From the NCBI GenBank assembly GCA_904066235.2, contig CAJFCV020000002.1:2666001-2730000 (forward strand): a stretch of 64,000 bases of DNA. The letters run 5' to 3'. Under the pieces are notes generated by a model. It had not been told where the DNA came from. It saw only the letters and a program-made list of their open reading frames with translations, and made no database searches. Shown one piece after another: positions 11,024-21,426 of this stretch. Made by a program: the position numbers and the translations under genes. This DNA comes from Bursaphelenchus xylophilus (taxonomy: Eukaryota; Nematoda; Chromadorea; Rhabditida; Aphelenchoididae). Within the stretch, counting starts at the first letter, position 1; each line of letters starts with the position of its first letter.

Positions 11024-12148
11024 TTATTCTTCAGCCTCCGGCTCAGGTTTGTCATCATCATCAGATTCGCTGTGTTCAGAATCAGATGCGCTTCCCTTGG
11101 CCGGGCAGAAATGGGGGCCCAAATCGAATAGATGAACTTTCTTTTCGCGGAATTCTGTAAGAACATTCTTATCGGCATCCAAGATGGCGTCATGGACTTG
11201 ATCGTGAACTTGCGCGCGGGTCAAGTCGTCACTGTGTTTGATGGACTAAAAAAGTCGCAATTTAACGTCAAAATAAACATTTTGCAGAAGCTTCTGACCC
11301 TTGCGATCGGTCCTATCGAAAAGCTTGGCGACACTCACTTGAATTTTATCGAACAATTCCTTGGCTTTTGGGGACAACTTTTCAGCGTTTTTGGCATTTT
11401 CTTTTTTGTGTTCTTCGCGTTTCTTCTCAGCTTCAGCGTATTTCTTTTGAATCGCCTCGGGCAAAGTCTTCACAAAATCTTCGAAGGCCTTCTTTCCCTC
11501 CTTCTTTGGTTTGTCAAAGTTCTTCTCCATTATTTCGCTCAACTCCTTTTGTTTCGCCTCATCCAGATCGTTGTAGATGGGAGTCAACGGTCCTCCGTGG
11601 AATGGACGGCCTCCGGGGATGCGAACGTGATTTTTCTTGAATTCCTGCAGAACTGTGGGTTTCGCCGAGTGGATTAACTCTTGAACGGCTTTGAAGGCTT
11701 CCCTAGAATGGATTTTTTATGCAAAGGTGCTACAGTAAAAGCCTCTCCTTATTTTACTGCGCTCTTAACTTTTTCCTCACCTGAAAGTCAAGTCATCGTT
11801 CTTCATGATCGTTTTGGCATCATCGTACAACTTTTTGGCTTCATCGCTCAGCTTCTCGGCTTTGGCGTCATCTTTTTCCTTTCTTTTGTCATATTTGGCC
11901 TTGTTCTTCTCAACTTCAACCTGTTGTTCCTTGGTCAACTTCTTAACGAATTCATCAACAGCCGTCTTCATGGCCTTGCGAGGCTTATCCTTGTTGTCCC
12001 TCCAGATCTGTTTGAATTCAGCTTTTTGTTTGTCGTCAAGGTCTTCAAATACGGGGCCAAGAGGTCCTCCACGGCGGAAGAGATTCATTGGATTAGGCCT
12101 CGACAGGGCTAAGGGGATGAGAAGAAGAAAGGGTACAAGTAATTTCAT
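11024..12148 (-). CDS. Secreted lysine-rich two-repeat protein, SXP/RAL-2 (DUF148)-like
   Basis: Exons on the minus strand: 12148-11781, 11702-11279, 11245-11024, 1014 nt, 337 residues. A clear signal peptide (residues 1-16, MKLLVPFLLLIPLALS) is followed by two homologous units. Each has a short GGPL-T/V-P or GGPLGP segment, a charged helix starting DLDxxxKxE, a K/E-rich stretch ending AEKLSxxAKxLxD, then DDLTR/F and a helix ending in the LQEFKK/LTEFRE type. The protein ends in an acidic tail (SEHSESDDDDKPEPEAEE). The second donor is GTTTAT, non-canonical in context but in frame. Nematode SXP/RAL-2 proteins are secreted and of uncertain function; the assignment is by pattern only. It could instead be a nematode-specific coiled-coil secretory protein. 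Confidence 0.7.
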
Positions 12149-14043
12149 GATCTAAAAGTTCGAAACATCACGCTATAAAATTCAACAGTAAAAAACGACG
12201 AACCCGAAGACATACTAACAAAGGCACAGCCGAGATATTCATTGCGGCCTGAAGAATACGCGAAACGCGGATTGTGATCTGACATTGTGAGACGAAACTG
12301 TCTGGCGATATCTTTGCCAGTGTTGCACGAAAAAATAATTTTTTGCGGAAACATTAATCAAGAAATCTGCGTCGTTCCTGCAGAGCGCAAGGCAGGAATC
12401 TCGCAAGTATGAAAAAAATAATTACTCAAATTTGGGCCAATCCTCAAAAAAAAAATGAGGCCATCGCAACCTCCCTGCGAATGCTTTATGAACCAATGAC
12501 AACCAACAAAAATTCCAAAAATAAACTCGACTTAACCCCATAACCCTTTTTTCCGAGTTATGAAACCATCAACTTTACAATCCTAAGGTAACCTAAAAAA
12601 CTGGCGATTCCGCTTCTCATATGAACGTAAACATTGGCTATGAAAAAGGAAGTAAACTTGTTTTTCTCAATAAAAAAAGTAGCTAGAGAACATTTCATAT
12701 GAAAAATCGCCCACAGCCTAAAAATTCGTGTTGAATTTATGGTAAAAAGACCGAGTTTATAAAGAAGCTTTCCGTTGAAAAAATCGACTAAATTTCTTTT
12801 TCTGTTTAGCGAAGAGATTGACCACGATTCTAATGCTAAGATTGCGTTGGCGATCACTTCAAAATAGAGTCTCAAGTCTGTTGATATGTTGCCCAGTCAT
12901 AGTTCAGCGAAATGTTACAGCGATCCTCTTCTTTTTTCTCGACTAAGTGTTTGGAGAAATGATCAACGGAAAAGGAAGTTTACGTGAAAAGATGAAGCGG
13001 TTCACAAATCCGCAAAACAACTCTCTAGTTTGTCGGAGAATGTCCAAGAATGGGAAGATCAACTGTTTTATGTAAAACATGCTGAATAGTCAGCATTCGA
13101 TATAACAAACATACAAGGGAAAGCATGCCTGAAATTTTTAGCTCGCATTTCCAAGAATATCAAGGATCTTTGAGATCAAGACGATCTACTATTTGTATGA
13201 CGAGAAGAGCACACACTTACTTTGGCTCTCGACATTTTTTCGTCTCGCCTCTGAAGTGGTGTAAGTTGAATATCACTTAACCGTAGCAAAAAATGTGTTC
13301 GCACCTTCAGCAATTCCTTGGGGGTCTTTTTATTAAGCGGAAGTACCGCTAAAATTTAAAGAACCGTATAATTTACATGCGTACGCCACTTATTTTTCGC
13401 TCAAAAGACAACAATTTTTTTTTGATTGTAATTACATCTGTAACAATTCATAACGTTCAAATTATAATTGCAGCCTTGACACCTTTCCAGTCTTCTTTAC
13501 TTGTTAGCGTAAACAGATGCTCGGCGCCAATTACTGACTTATTGAGAGCTGCATGAGGCCAAACATTGGCAAAAAGTGTGACATTTTTTGGTGAATGGCA
13601 TGAAAGATCAATTTTTCTGCAAAAAAATGGCAAAGACACAACCGTAAAATATTTTTTCGTCTGTGATTAATCTCCGCGTTTCACGTGCGCTCTCCGCCGC
13701 GAAGATCTTTGAATTGTTGTGCTTCAATTTTTTCCTACCCCTCAATTTCCAGGAATACTTGAAAAAGGGGTTGATTTTAACGTAACAGCCTTAATTATAG
13801 AATATTCGCCGCAATAGGAAGCAAAAAATGTTTTTCGGACGTTCAAATTGTACCATATTACAACATGTTTTTCCCGTTGACTTAAAAAACTCATTTAGTC
13901 CGAAAGTCAGGCTACGAAACCCCCTCTTGCATGTGTCTTCCTCAGATTGCCACTTTGTCCAACTGTTTTTATTTTCAATATTTCATAAAGTCTATGTAAC
14001 ATTACGTGTAATGTAAAGTGACTAACTTTAGCAACATCTATGA
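12149..14043. other. Intergenic, AT-rich, no gene seen
   Basis: A fragment of repeat R3 (CCGCGTTTCACGTGCGCTCT) lies near 13673. Short open frames at 12558-12875 and 13457-13639 lack recognisable motifs and splice partners. The last 15 bases hold ACTTTAG, a plausible spliced-leader acceptor for the gene at 14044. Confidence 0.4.
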
Positions 14044-17000
14044 ATGAATATAACCGAAACAGACATAATCTGGTTGAACCGAGTACTCGGCGACTTCCAT
14101 TGCTGGCTGTTTATGGCAGTTACAGTATTGACCATCTACTTCTTCTACAGGTTGATTGGTGTAAAGCGCGTTCATGCCAATTTTCGAATTGTTCTGGTAA
14201 GCCTCCAATCTACATACTTCAAATAAAAACGTTTTCAACGTTTCAGTGTTGTGCTGCCGGATCATTCCTAGTGTTCAGTGGAACCCGACTTCTCATCCAT
14301 TTTCTACTTGATTGCACGGCACAGCTCGAAGACCGATACGTCATAAATATAGCATGCACACTATTAAGCACTCTACATACGGTCAGTGCGATGAGTTCAG
14401 CATTATGTATGAACTGCTTGGCTATTGAACAACATCTTGCAACCACCTGGGTTAACGAATACGAGAACAAATCCACTCGTGTTGGCATGATACTACTGCT
14501 CATTGTGGTATGTCAAACGCTCGTCCGAACTCAAAATTTCAGGCGCTACAATCCGTTCCGACTGGTTGTTTTATCAACTGGTGGTATCTTGGAAAGGAAT
14601 ACGATTTCCGTACTTCGAAAGAGAGTTGCATTCCAATAGAATTACATTGGGAACTTGCGATGCTCTGTTATTGTGCGTGTTTTATCAGTTGTATGATTTG
14701 CTCAGTGGTAAGTCGTCTTGACGGACATAATATCTTACATAGATACAATCCAATTCCGGTAAAACGTAGCTAGATTTCTTCGCTTTGGTCGGCCACGACC
14801 ACTTACTTTTACACTGCTGGACAAAATGATATGCTCACCGCAATTTTGCGCTGGCAATTTGTTCATAGCAAATGAATTGCAAAATTGCGGTGAGCATATC
14901 ATTTTTTCCAGCAGTGTATGTTGCGAAATACCTAAAAAAAATGCGGTATTCTTGTCAAATTTCTACCTAAAGATCGGGTTTTCAGTGGCTAGTCTGTCTT
15001 CACCGTTACAATGCCGTCAGGACAAAGAACCGGCTTAACATGAAAAGCCTGAGCGCACGTTTTCAACAAACTGAAAACGAGAATTCCAACAAGTCCATCG
15101 CACCGTCGCTTATTGGCTATATGGTTCTCGGATTGGTAGGGCTATTTCTCTCGGAAATGAGGCGAAGACTGGTTTTAATCTATGGGGAATATGGTGCGTG
15201 GCCCAAATTGACTACACAAGTGAGTTCGTGGGGGTTCAAAATGAGCCGATCATTATCAGCGGCAGTAGATAATTAGTTGCAGTCTGTAAAATGGGTAGAC
15301 AAAAGTATTAGGGTGAACCAAAATTTTTTTCCGATTTTTAGGTGTCTTTTTGTCCAAATGTTTTTGTACAAAATAAAGACTTTTAGATGAATGTATTATA
15401 CATATTTTTAAAGGTCTTGAGCTGCTTTATCATAATGTATATTAAAACTTTTAATTGGTCTTTTATTTAAAATCTTTTAAGCTGTAGAAAAAACATGGAA
15501 AAATCCGAAATTCGTGTTTTTTTACGTCATTACTGAAAACAAGGCTTCAACGCAACTGCAGCAGCAAAGAAGATAAGCGAAGTTGAAGGCTACAATGTAG
15601 TCTCAGATCTTACTGCGCGATTGGTTCAAACGATTCAACGACGGCGACACGGACCTCGAGGGCAAGACGTCTTAAAAAACAATTTTGAAGGCGTAATTCA
15701 CTTCGAGTTGGTTCCGAATGGTCGGACTATCGACGCAGACCTCTGCTACACTCCACTCGATCAAATGTAATCGACACTTGGCAAAAAATATCCCGCTTTG
15801 ATCAATCGAAAGCGCGTACCCCTGCAACAAGACAACGCAAAACCTCGCACCGCCAAACAAACGAAGGAAAAAATCAAAACTCTCGACGCCATTGAACTTC
15901 TTCCACATCCAGCGAATAGTCTGCACATTGTGTCATACGACTATCACCTTTTCCGCTCCATGGCACACTTTCTGCGTGGTCGTAGCTTCAATGATCGGGA
16001 CGATGTCGAAAACGGGTGCCGCGAGTTTTTCGCCTCTAACAAGGGCTCGGCAAAACCTCGTCCCCTGGTTTTTTCTTGAAACATATACCATTTGAAAGAG
16101 CGTAAAAAACTGGTCTAGAAGCGACTTTTATTAGCTGCTATTATCCACTTACGCGCTGGCTAGCGAGAATTTTTTAGTTCTAGGCTAGTCTCACCCTTCA
16201 TTTGAGAAAACAAACGCGATCGGTTTTAAAAGCAAACAGAAGCAGTGCTTCGGTGGCCTAGTGGGGAAAGGCGCTGCTCAAGGACCTGCGAAGCGGGTTC
16301 GAATCCTCTTTTGAATTTTTTAATTTTTCTGGCTAATATGGAACAAATAGAGTCAGAAAGTTATGTTTAATTTTTGACTAGACTTTTGTGTATACTCAGG
16401 TCCATTTTAAAAGAAAAAACTACAACTTTTTCGTTTTTTTTTATTTTGGCCTCTTTGACCTTGTAGTGGGACATCCTGGGTGGTTGAAACTTTCGAAGGC
16501 TTTCATATTTTTATTATACTAGGAATGCCCGCTAACGGAAAGTACGTAAAAATTGAGTCTGAAAACATCATACATGTTTGGAACATCTTCGTTTGTCTTG
16601 AGTTACAGGACCTAAAACATCGCGCAATCACTCATTGAGTACATCAACCTGAATGTCTCAAACTCAGAAAACCTTTTGTATTTTTTTGACATAGGTTGAA
16701 GCTTCAACCTCATAAATGACTAATATTTATATGAAAAGTGATTATTCGATCTCGTTCACGTCTCAGAAGCAAAGAGTTCCAAAATCCAATTTGGAAATTT
16801 TAAAAAATGCCCGCTAGCCAGCCCGTAAGTGGATAATAGCAGCTAATTTAAGGTGATCCTAGACCAGTTTTTTACGCTCTTTCGAATGGTATATGTTTCA
16901 AGATAAAACCAGGGGACGAGGTTTTGCCGAGCCCTTGTAAGAACAAGGAGTGGTACCGTAGCGGAATCGAACAACTTTCCCATAGATGGGCTCAAGCCAT

Positions 17001-17367
17001 AGATTCAAATGGCCTTTACTTTGAAACTTAACTGGTTTTCATTTGTTGTAAAATTATGTTCAAAGCTTTAATGAAAAATCGGAAAAAAATTTTGGTTCAC
17101 CCTAATAAATTGATCTGTACTGCAATACTTCAAAAACAATACCTTGCATTTCAGATTGGATACATGGCCGTTGACTTCTACGCCCTTCACCACATGTTCT
17201 GCTTCATGTGTTTCAACAATGCAATGAGAAGTTTGGTTGTTCGAGACATTGGCCGACTTTTTGGGGCTTCTGTTACTGCCAATTGCCGGCACAACTCAAT
17301 TCAGCCTGAAAAAAGTGGCGCCGAAACGGAGACATATTTCAAACAATTCGACGCTGCTTGGAGCTGA
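14044..17367 (+). CDS. Sre-like seven-transmembrane chemoreceptor
   Basis: Five exons: 14044-14196, 14247-14507, 14543-14707, 14986-15219, 17155-17367, 1026 nt, 341 residues. All introns are in phase 0. Exon 1 gives helix 1 and the loop motif RVHANFRIVL. Exon 2 gives helices 2-3 and the Sre-type inner motif CLAIEQHLATTWVNEYENKS. Exon 3 has a Cys-containing outer loop and helix 4. Exon 4 has the inner-loop motif LSARFQQTENENSNKSI before a helix. Exon 5 ends with the family C-terminus TYFKQFDAAWS. The start is the second ATG of ATGAATGAATA, the same arrangement as in the 21427 paralogue, with a probable spliced-leader acceptor 13 bp upstream. The last intron is 1.9 kb owing to a mariner carrying a nested foldback. 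Role by family: chemosensory GPCR. Confidence 0.85.
16037..16944. mobile_element. Foldback element nested in mariner
   Basis: Long inverted arms: about 16037-16175 begins ACAAGGGCTCGGCAAAACCT, and about 16800-16944 ends AGGTTTTGCCGAGCCCTTGT. The arms share CATATACCATTTGAAAGAGC with few mismatches. The middle carries a tRNA-like sequence. It splits the mariner reading frame, so it inserted later. Confidence 0.85.
16249..16312 (+). other. tRNA-like sequence (polymerase III promoter-like)
   Basis: GTGGCCTAGTGG resembles an A box and GGTTCGAATCC is a consensus B box 40 bp downstream, with a T-rich stretch about 10 bp further on. The acceptor arm does not pair well, so I call it tRNA-derived rather than a functional tRNA. 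Confidence 0.55.
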
Positions 17368-17760
17368 CTCCTCTTTTGCTTCACGTCACTAAAATTTTTA
17401 AAACTAATAATGTAAATAACAACCTAAAACGTAAGAAAACGTCATGGCACTCTGCAACCGTTGGCCAATTTAACATTTACCTCCTGTCCCATGACACAAA
17501 TTACCGTTGTTTGCCAAATAATAAGCTCGTCGTTAAAATCGAGCATAATAATTAACGGGGCTATAAAAATTTTAACCCTGTAAAAATAAAATTTTCTGTC
17601 GCGGCAGAGATTGTTGGCAATTTGCAAAGAATAAGAGGGAACTTACCTTTTAAAATTTTGCATCGATTCAATTAGTGCATTTCAACCGTAAAAAAAATAG
17701 TATCAAAAAACAAAAAAATTGCTTTATTTTCATGTTACAAAGATAATTTCGTATAAAATT

Positions 17761-17853
17761 GCATTTCACGTAAGATACATAGCCGTCGATTTCGACGCCC
17801 TTCTCCACATGTTCTGCTCTACGCATTCCAACAATGCAATGAGAAGTCGTTCC
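17761..17853 (+). pseudogene. Orphan copy of sre last exon
   Basis: RYIAVDFDALLHMFCSTHSN followed by NAMRS matches the start of exon 5 of the gene ending at 17367. The acceptor has changed from TTTCAG to TTTCACG, and the copy is cut off after about 90 bp by a palindromic repeat. It is probably the remains of a local tandem duplication. Confidence 0.75.
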
Positions 17854-17862
17854 AGCAAGCGG

Positions 17863-17967
17863 GTAGACTTTTTTAGGCCTTTTTCGCACCGCACAATGCA
17901 TGTTACGCGACTGTGTAAAAAGGTGCTTTGTGCACGGTGCGGCCCACGACAAAAAGTCTACGCACTT
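17863..17967. repeat. Palindromic repeat, family D
   Basis: Ends GTAGACTTTTTT and AAAAAGTCTACGCAC; the interior has GTGCACGGTGCGGCCCACGA. A longer relative lies at 56030-56252. Confidence 0.6.
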
Positions 17968-17998
17968 TCTAGAACCACTAGTAGATAAAAGACGAATA

Positions 17999-18245
17999 GA
18001 TCCAGTGGCAAAAAAACGTACCATTTCGCATCCTGGAAGTATCAAAAATGTGGCAAAATGCCTCCCCTTCTAACTACAAAAAACTCCGTTTTAAAGAGAG
18101 CGCCTTTTCCTTCACAAAAAAGAGCGTGCGCGGTTTTGAAATCGGAGTTTTTTCACTTGAAGAGGGAAGTAGTTTGCTACATTTTTTGATACCTCCGGGA
18201 AGCTAAATGGTACGTTTTTTTGCCACTGGATCAGGCCCGCCACTG
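17999..18245. mobile_element. Palindromic MITE, family P
   Basis: GATCCAGTGGCAAAAAAACG on the left and CCACTGGATCAGGCCCGCCA on the right; the arms contain AGTATCAAAAATGTGGCAAA and its inverse. The outer 10 bp of the left terminus are missing. Confidence 0.8.
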
Positions 18246-18419
18246 TACCTGTGTCCAAAAGTATTCACAGGAATCTCTACCTGTTGCCAAAAAATGCATC
18301 TACTTCATATACACAAACAAATTTATTCCAAAAAACATCGCATTATCGTTAAAAAGAACAAAACCTCAGAAAATTTTTAACAACACAACCTCGAATCAGA
18401 TAGAGGACAAAATACACAT

Positions 18420-20496
18420 CTATTCGAGAAGCTTATGGTACACAACCTCCAGAAGATAGGCAAATCTGACCTGCGTGGAGTTGCGGACCACGTAGTCGTC
18501 GCAGATCTGCCGACATTGAACATCAACGTAGGATTGGTCGGGCTGACGGACGAATGGGCCCAATGGGAGGGCGATATTGTCGTTGTCTAGCCTGAAATTA
18601 CCGAAAATGACTTTGAATATCTGGACAGTGATCTAAATTTTTGTTTAATGCAGAAAAAAGGCATTTTGCGACTCAAAACGGTAAAATCTCACCAGAAACT
18701 TTTTGCCTTATTATAACAAAAAATCTTAAATTTATCGAAAATTTTTGCAAATTTTAACTTGAAATTGATTAGAAATCTTAGTAAAAGCTTGATAAGTCCC
18801 AGTACTAATCAGCTTTCTTAAGAAAAACATAAAAATTAAATTTTTTTAAACCATTACCAAGTGTAATATAAAAAATCTTACATAAGCTTCTTCTGCGGTG
18901 CGAAAAGCCCTTCCAGCACGATAGAATCGTGTTTGAGATAGATATCATTCAAGTAATCATCCGTCTTGCTCATGGTCTTCGGCATGTACACAGTGTTGCC
19001 CATTGCGACATGGCAGAGGAATAGATAAAAGGTGGCGCCATCCTCCAGAAAATCAAGCTGTTGATCCGCTTTCTTCGCCTTGCCGTATGCCCCAGGCAGT
19101 GTGAAATTGGCAGCTTTCAATGAATTGGTTTGGAAGTAAATCCCGGATCCAGCAACCGCTTTGGCCTGGAAAATGGTCATGGATAACATTGAGAAGGTGG
19201 TAAATCAAGTTAATTCGATGGTATGGATTCTAAAAAATCGAACAAAAAACTGTAAAACAACTTACCGGCGCATTCATCTCTGGCCGAGAAGCTGCGCCCT
19301 TCAAAATGGGATAAACCTGCGATTTATGGGTACCATGCATCAAAAAGTGGCTGAAAAAGGAAAATTTTAAGGCAAAGGAAGTAAATTTAGATGTCAAAAT
19401 ACTCGTAATGAACTGGACAAGCAACTCACATATTCCCCAACTCCCCTCTGAAACGACAATTGTCGGGATGATCGACATTCCACACATGCTTGACTTCCAA
19501 CTTGGCCTTTTCGTAAGGCCCTCCACATGTGGCGTCGAGATACCGACCAAGCCACTGAAAATATTTTCATCACTTCGTTCACAGTCTATTCTATCATATT
19601 TAACGTCAACCCATTTCATTTTCAATCCGATTACATGAAATTTCCTCAAAAATATTATCCTTACCAACATAGACCCGGGTTCGTTGTGAGAATGGAGAAA
19701 TGTGGCCACAATCTTCTGGACATCAGCGCTGTCGGGCACTTCTAGACGAGAAAAAAGGTCCATGATAGATTCCACATCGCCATCGGTCCATTTATCATTC
19801 GAAAGACTGGCCACTCGCGCATCGAGCACCTTTTTGGCCTCCCTTTCCCGAAACTTCCATAACTCTTGGCAACTAAAAGGAATGCTCGACTATAAAGTTG
19901 TACCTAAAGAGAGAAAAGGGTCTACACAACAAATACTTACCATAAACCAGTTGCTGGATCAACAATTTCGTGTCTCCGTTTCATGGCCGCAGCGTGTTTT
20001 TCGGCATCGGAAGGCTCTCCATCGTTAGGTCGTCTATCTGGAAATAAATTTATATTAGACAAGTAAAACCAAGTGTGAGGCAAAACAACAAAGCCTAGGC
20101 CAAAAAATTATCAAAATTTATGGGAAACACTGAATTTTCGGATCTCTCCACTTGATGTCTAAAACAATATCAGAAACTGAAAAAACGTGGATTTCGAATT
20201 AATTTTGTCTTCTAAACCTGTCTTCAAGTAAAAATTCACTATACATCACCAAACTTTGACGAAAAAACTACTGTATTCACAATTATTTTGCACTAGAAAA
20301 AACTGTTACCTAAAATAATGTAATCTGGCAGAAATAAAGTTCCCAGAATGAAAATAGTACGAAATTATAATCTCCACAGTGAAAGGACAGATTCCTGCAT
20401 CTAAAAAGAATTACCTGCACTGCGTTCGAAGAAACCGCGAGATTCTGAAGGTGATTTAATGTTGTTGACCTGTCCATTACCTCCAACGTTGGTCAT
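18420..20496 (-). CDS. Poly(ADP-ribose) polymerase family protein, catalytic domain, Glu-to-Asp at the catalytic position
   Basis: Seven exons on the minus strand: 20496-20415, 20037-19941, 19872-19665, 19554-19430, 19350-19266, 19165-18882, 18591-18420, 1053 nt, 350 residues; all joins keep frame. The N-terminal 60 residues are unstructured-looking and charged. Residues about 60-170 match the helical regulatory region. The ART fold follows with LMHGTHKSQV (His176), GSGIYFQTNSLKAANF (Tyr209), FYLFLCHVAMGN and LPLG. The C-terminal block CDDYVVRNSTQVRFAYLL aligns with the NEYIVYD block of PARP1, placing Asp326 where PARP1 has catalytic Glu988. No zinc-finger, BRCT, WGR or ankyrin domain is present. 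Known role of the family: NAD+-dependent ADP-ribosylation of proteins. With His and Tyr kept and Glu replaced by Asp, activity may be limited to mono-ADP-ribosylation or lost; this is inference. Confidence 0.85.
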
Positions 20497-21426
20497 TGTT
20501 GCGGGAGTTGGGTTATTACTCAAAACAACGCGTGTAATCTACTTGTTCTGCAACATGAACGCAACAAAGAATTGTTTTAGCCGTAGTCCGCAACTTGCAA
20601 CAGAATGCCAGAAATGGTTTTGGCATTACAAGTTTTCGCTGCGGAGCGAAATTTTAATTTGAAATGGATGCAAAATTGGAGTTATTGGATTACGAGGGTT
20701 CATTGCGTATGTACAGATGCATTCTGCACCATTGACAATAGAATTTATGGAATATTTTGTGTTTTAAGATATTATTTATGATGCGTTTTGTCGTCGAGTT
20801 TGTATTCAAAAGTCTTGCTACAATTTTTCCTCCCGCGCAGAGCAATAATTGACCTTTCAAATGTTTCTGACTTAAAAATTTTTTCATTGGTTCCAAAAAT
20901 ATAGTCTGACATAAAAGGTTTTGACTTTGAACCTGACTACGTGCACCTATTTGCTCGTATAAAATCCCCGAAGGGAATAGAACATAAATTTCTTGCTAAA
21001 TGTACATAAATAGCAATTTTTTTATTATTATTCCCTTGCGTTTTACCAACGGACTAAGACGCTAACCACAGTGCCAAAAAATTCAGAGTGCGAGCGACCC
21101 CCCAAAAAAAGTATTGCACGGTGCAAAAACTACAAATTGCACAGTGCAAAGTGAACTTTTCTTTTTTGTGTGAATACCTGAATTTTAATCGACTATTCCG
21201 GCCTACATCTTCCTTATGTTTTCACCAGTTCATTTCGAATTTTTTGGGCAAACAAAACTTTGTATTTACTGTTATTTTCCCGGTCATATTCGTGCACCAA
21301 TTCGTACCACAGGGTTTAAAATACAAACCCATTGAAAATACATGATCGTTTTACTTTGGCACACGCAACATTTGAATTTCACATGTCATGCATTAACTGA
21401 CTTTGTTCTTTTTAGAGTCTGTATGA
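20497..21426. other. Intergenic between divergent PARP-like and sre genes
   Basis: AT-rich, without a supported gene. CACTGTGCAATTTG-like palindromic fragments occur near 21115-21150. TTTCACATGTCA at about 21377-21388 is E-box-like (CACATG), 42 bp before the sre start. TCTTTTTAG at 21407-21415 is a plausible spliced-leader acceptor. Confidence 0.4.

Larger units (their letters stand above)
15537..17031 (+). pseudogene. mariner transposase, deleted and interrupted
   Basis: Pieces readable on the plus strand: an N-terminal segment near 15543-15670 (AKKISEVEGYNVVSD then WFKRFNDGD), a join to catalytic-domain sequence near 15695 indicating a deletion, then LINRKRVPLQQDNAKPRTAK and YDYHLFRSMAHFLRGRSF. 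The frame stops where the foldback enters (16037) and resumes beyond it at about 16945 with EWYRSGIEQL and a stop at 17029-17031. Confidence 0.88.
15308..17105 (+). mobile_element. mariner transposon with nested insertion, in intron 4 of the 14044 gene
   Basis: Inverted termini TTAGGGTGAACCAAAATTTT and AAAATTTTGGTTCACCCTAA are bracketed by TA dinucleotides (15306-15307, 17106-17107). Removing the 908-bp foldback at 16037-16944 leaves about 0.9 kb, so the mariner also has internal deletions. Confidence 0.92.

Noticed and set aside
11132..11677. 181-codon hydrophobic frame on the plus strand
   Set aside because: Antisense shadow of the lysine-rich secreted protein; Lys and Glu codons read backward give Phe and Leu runs.
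13457..13639. Minus-strand frame containing NVWPHAALNKSVIGAEHLF
   Set aside because: Looks protein-like but only 60 codons, with no acceptor, donor or neighbouring exon that extends it.
14040..14639. 199-codon frame beginning MNEYNRNRHN
   Set aside because: It crosses two splice sites of the Sre-like gene in the wrong frame; the ATG four bases later gives the conserved receptor exon.
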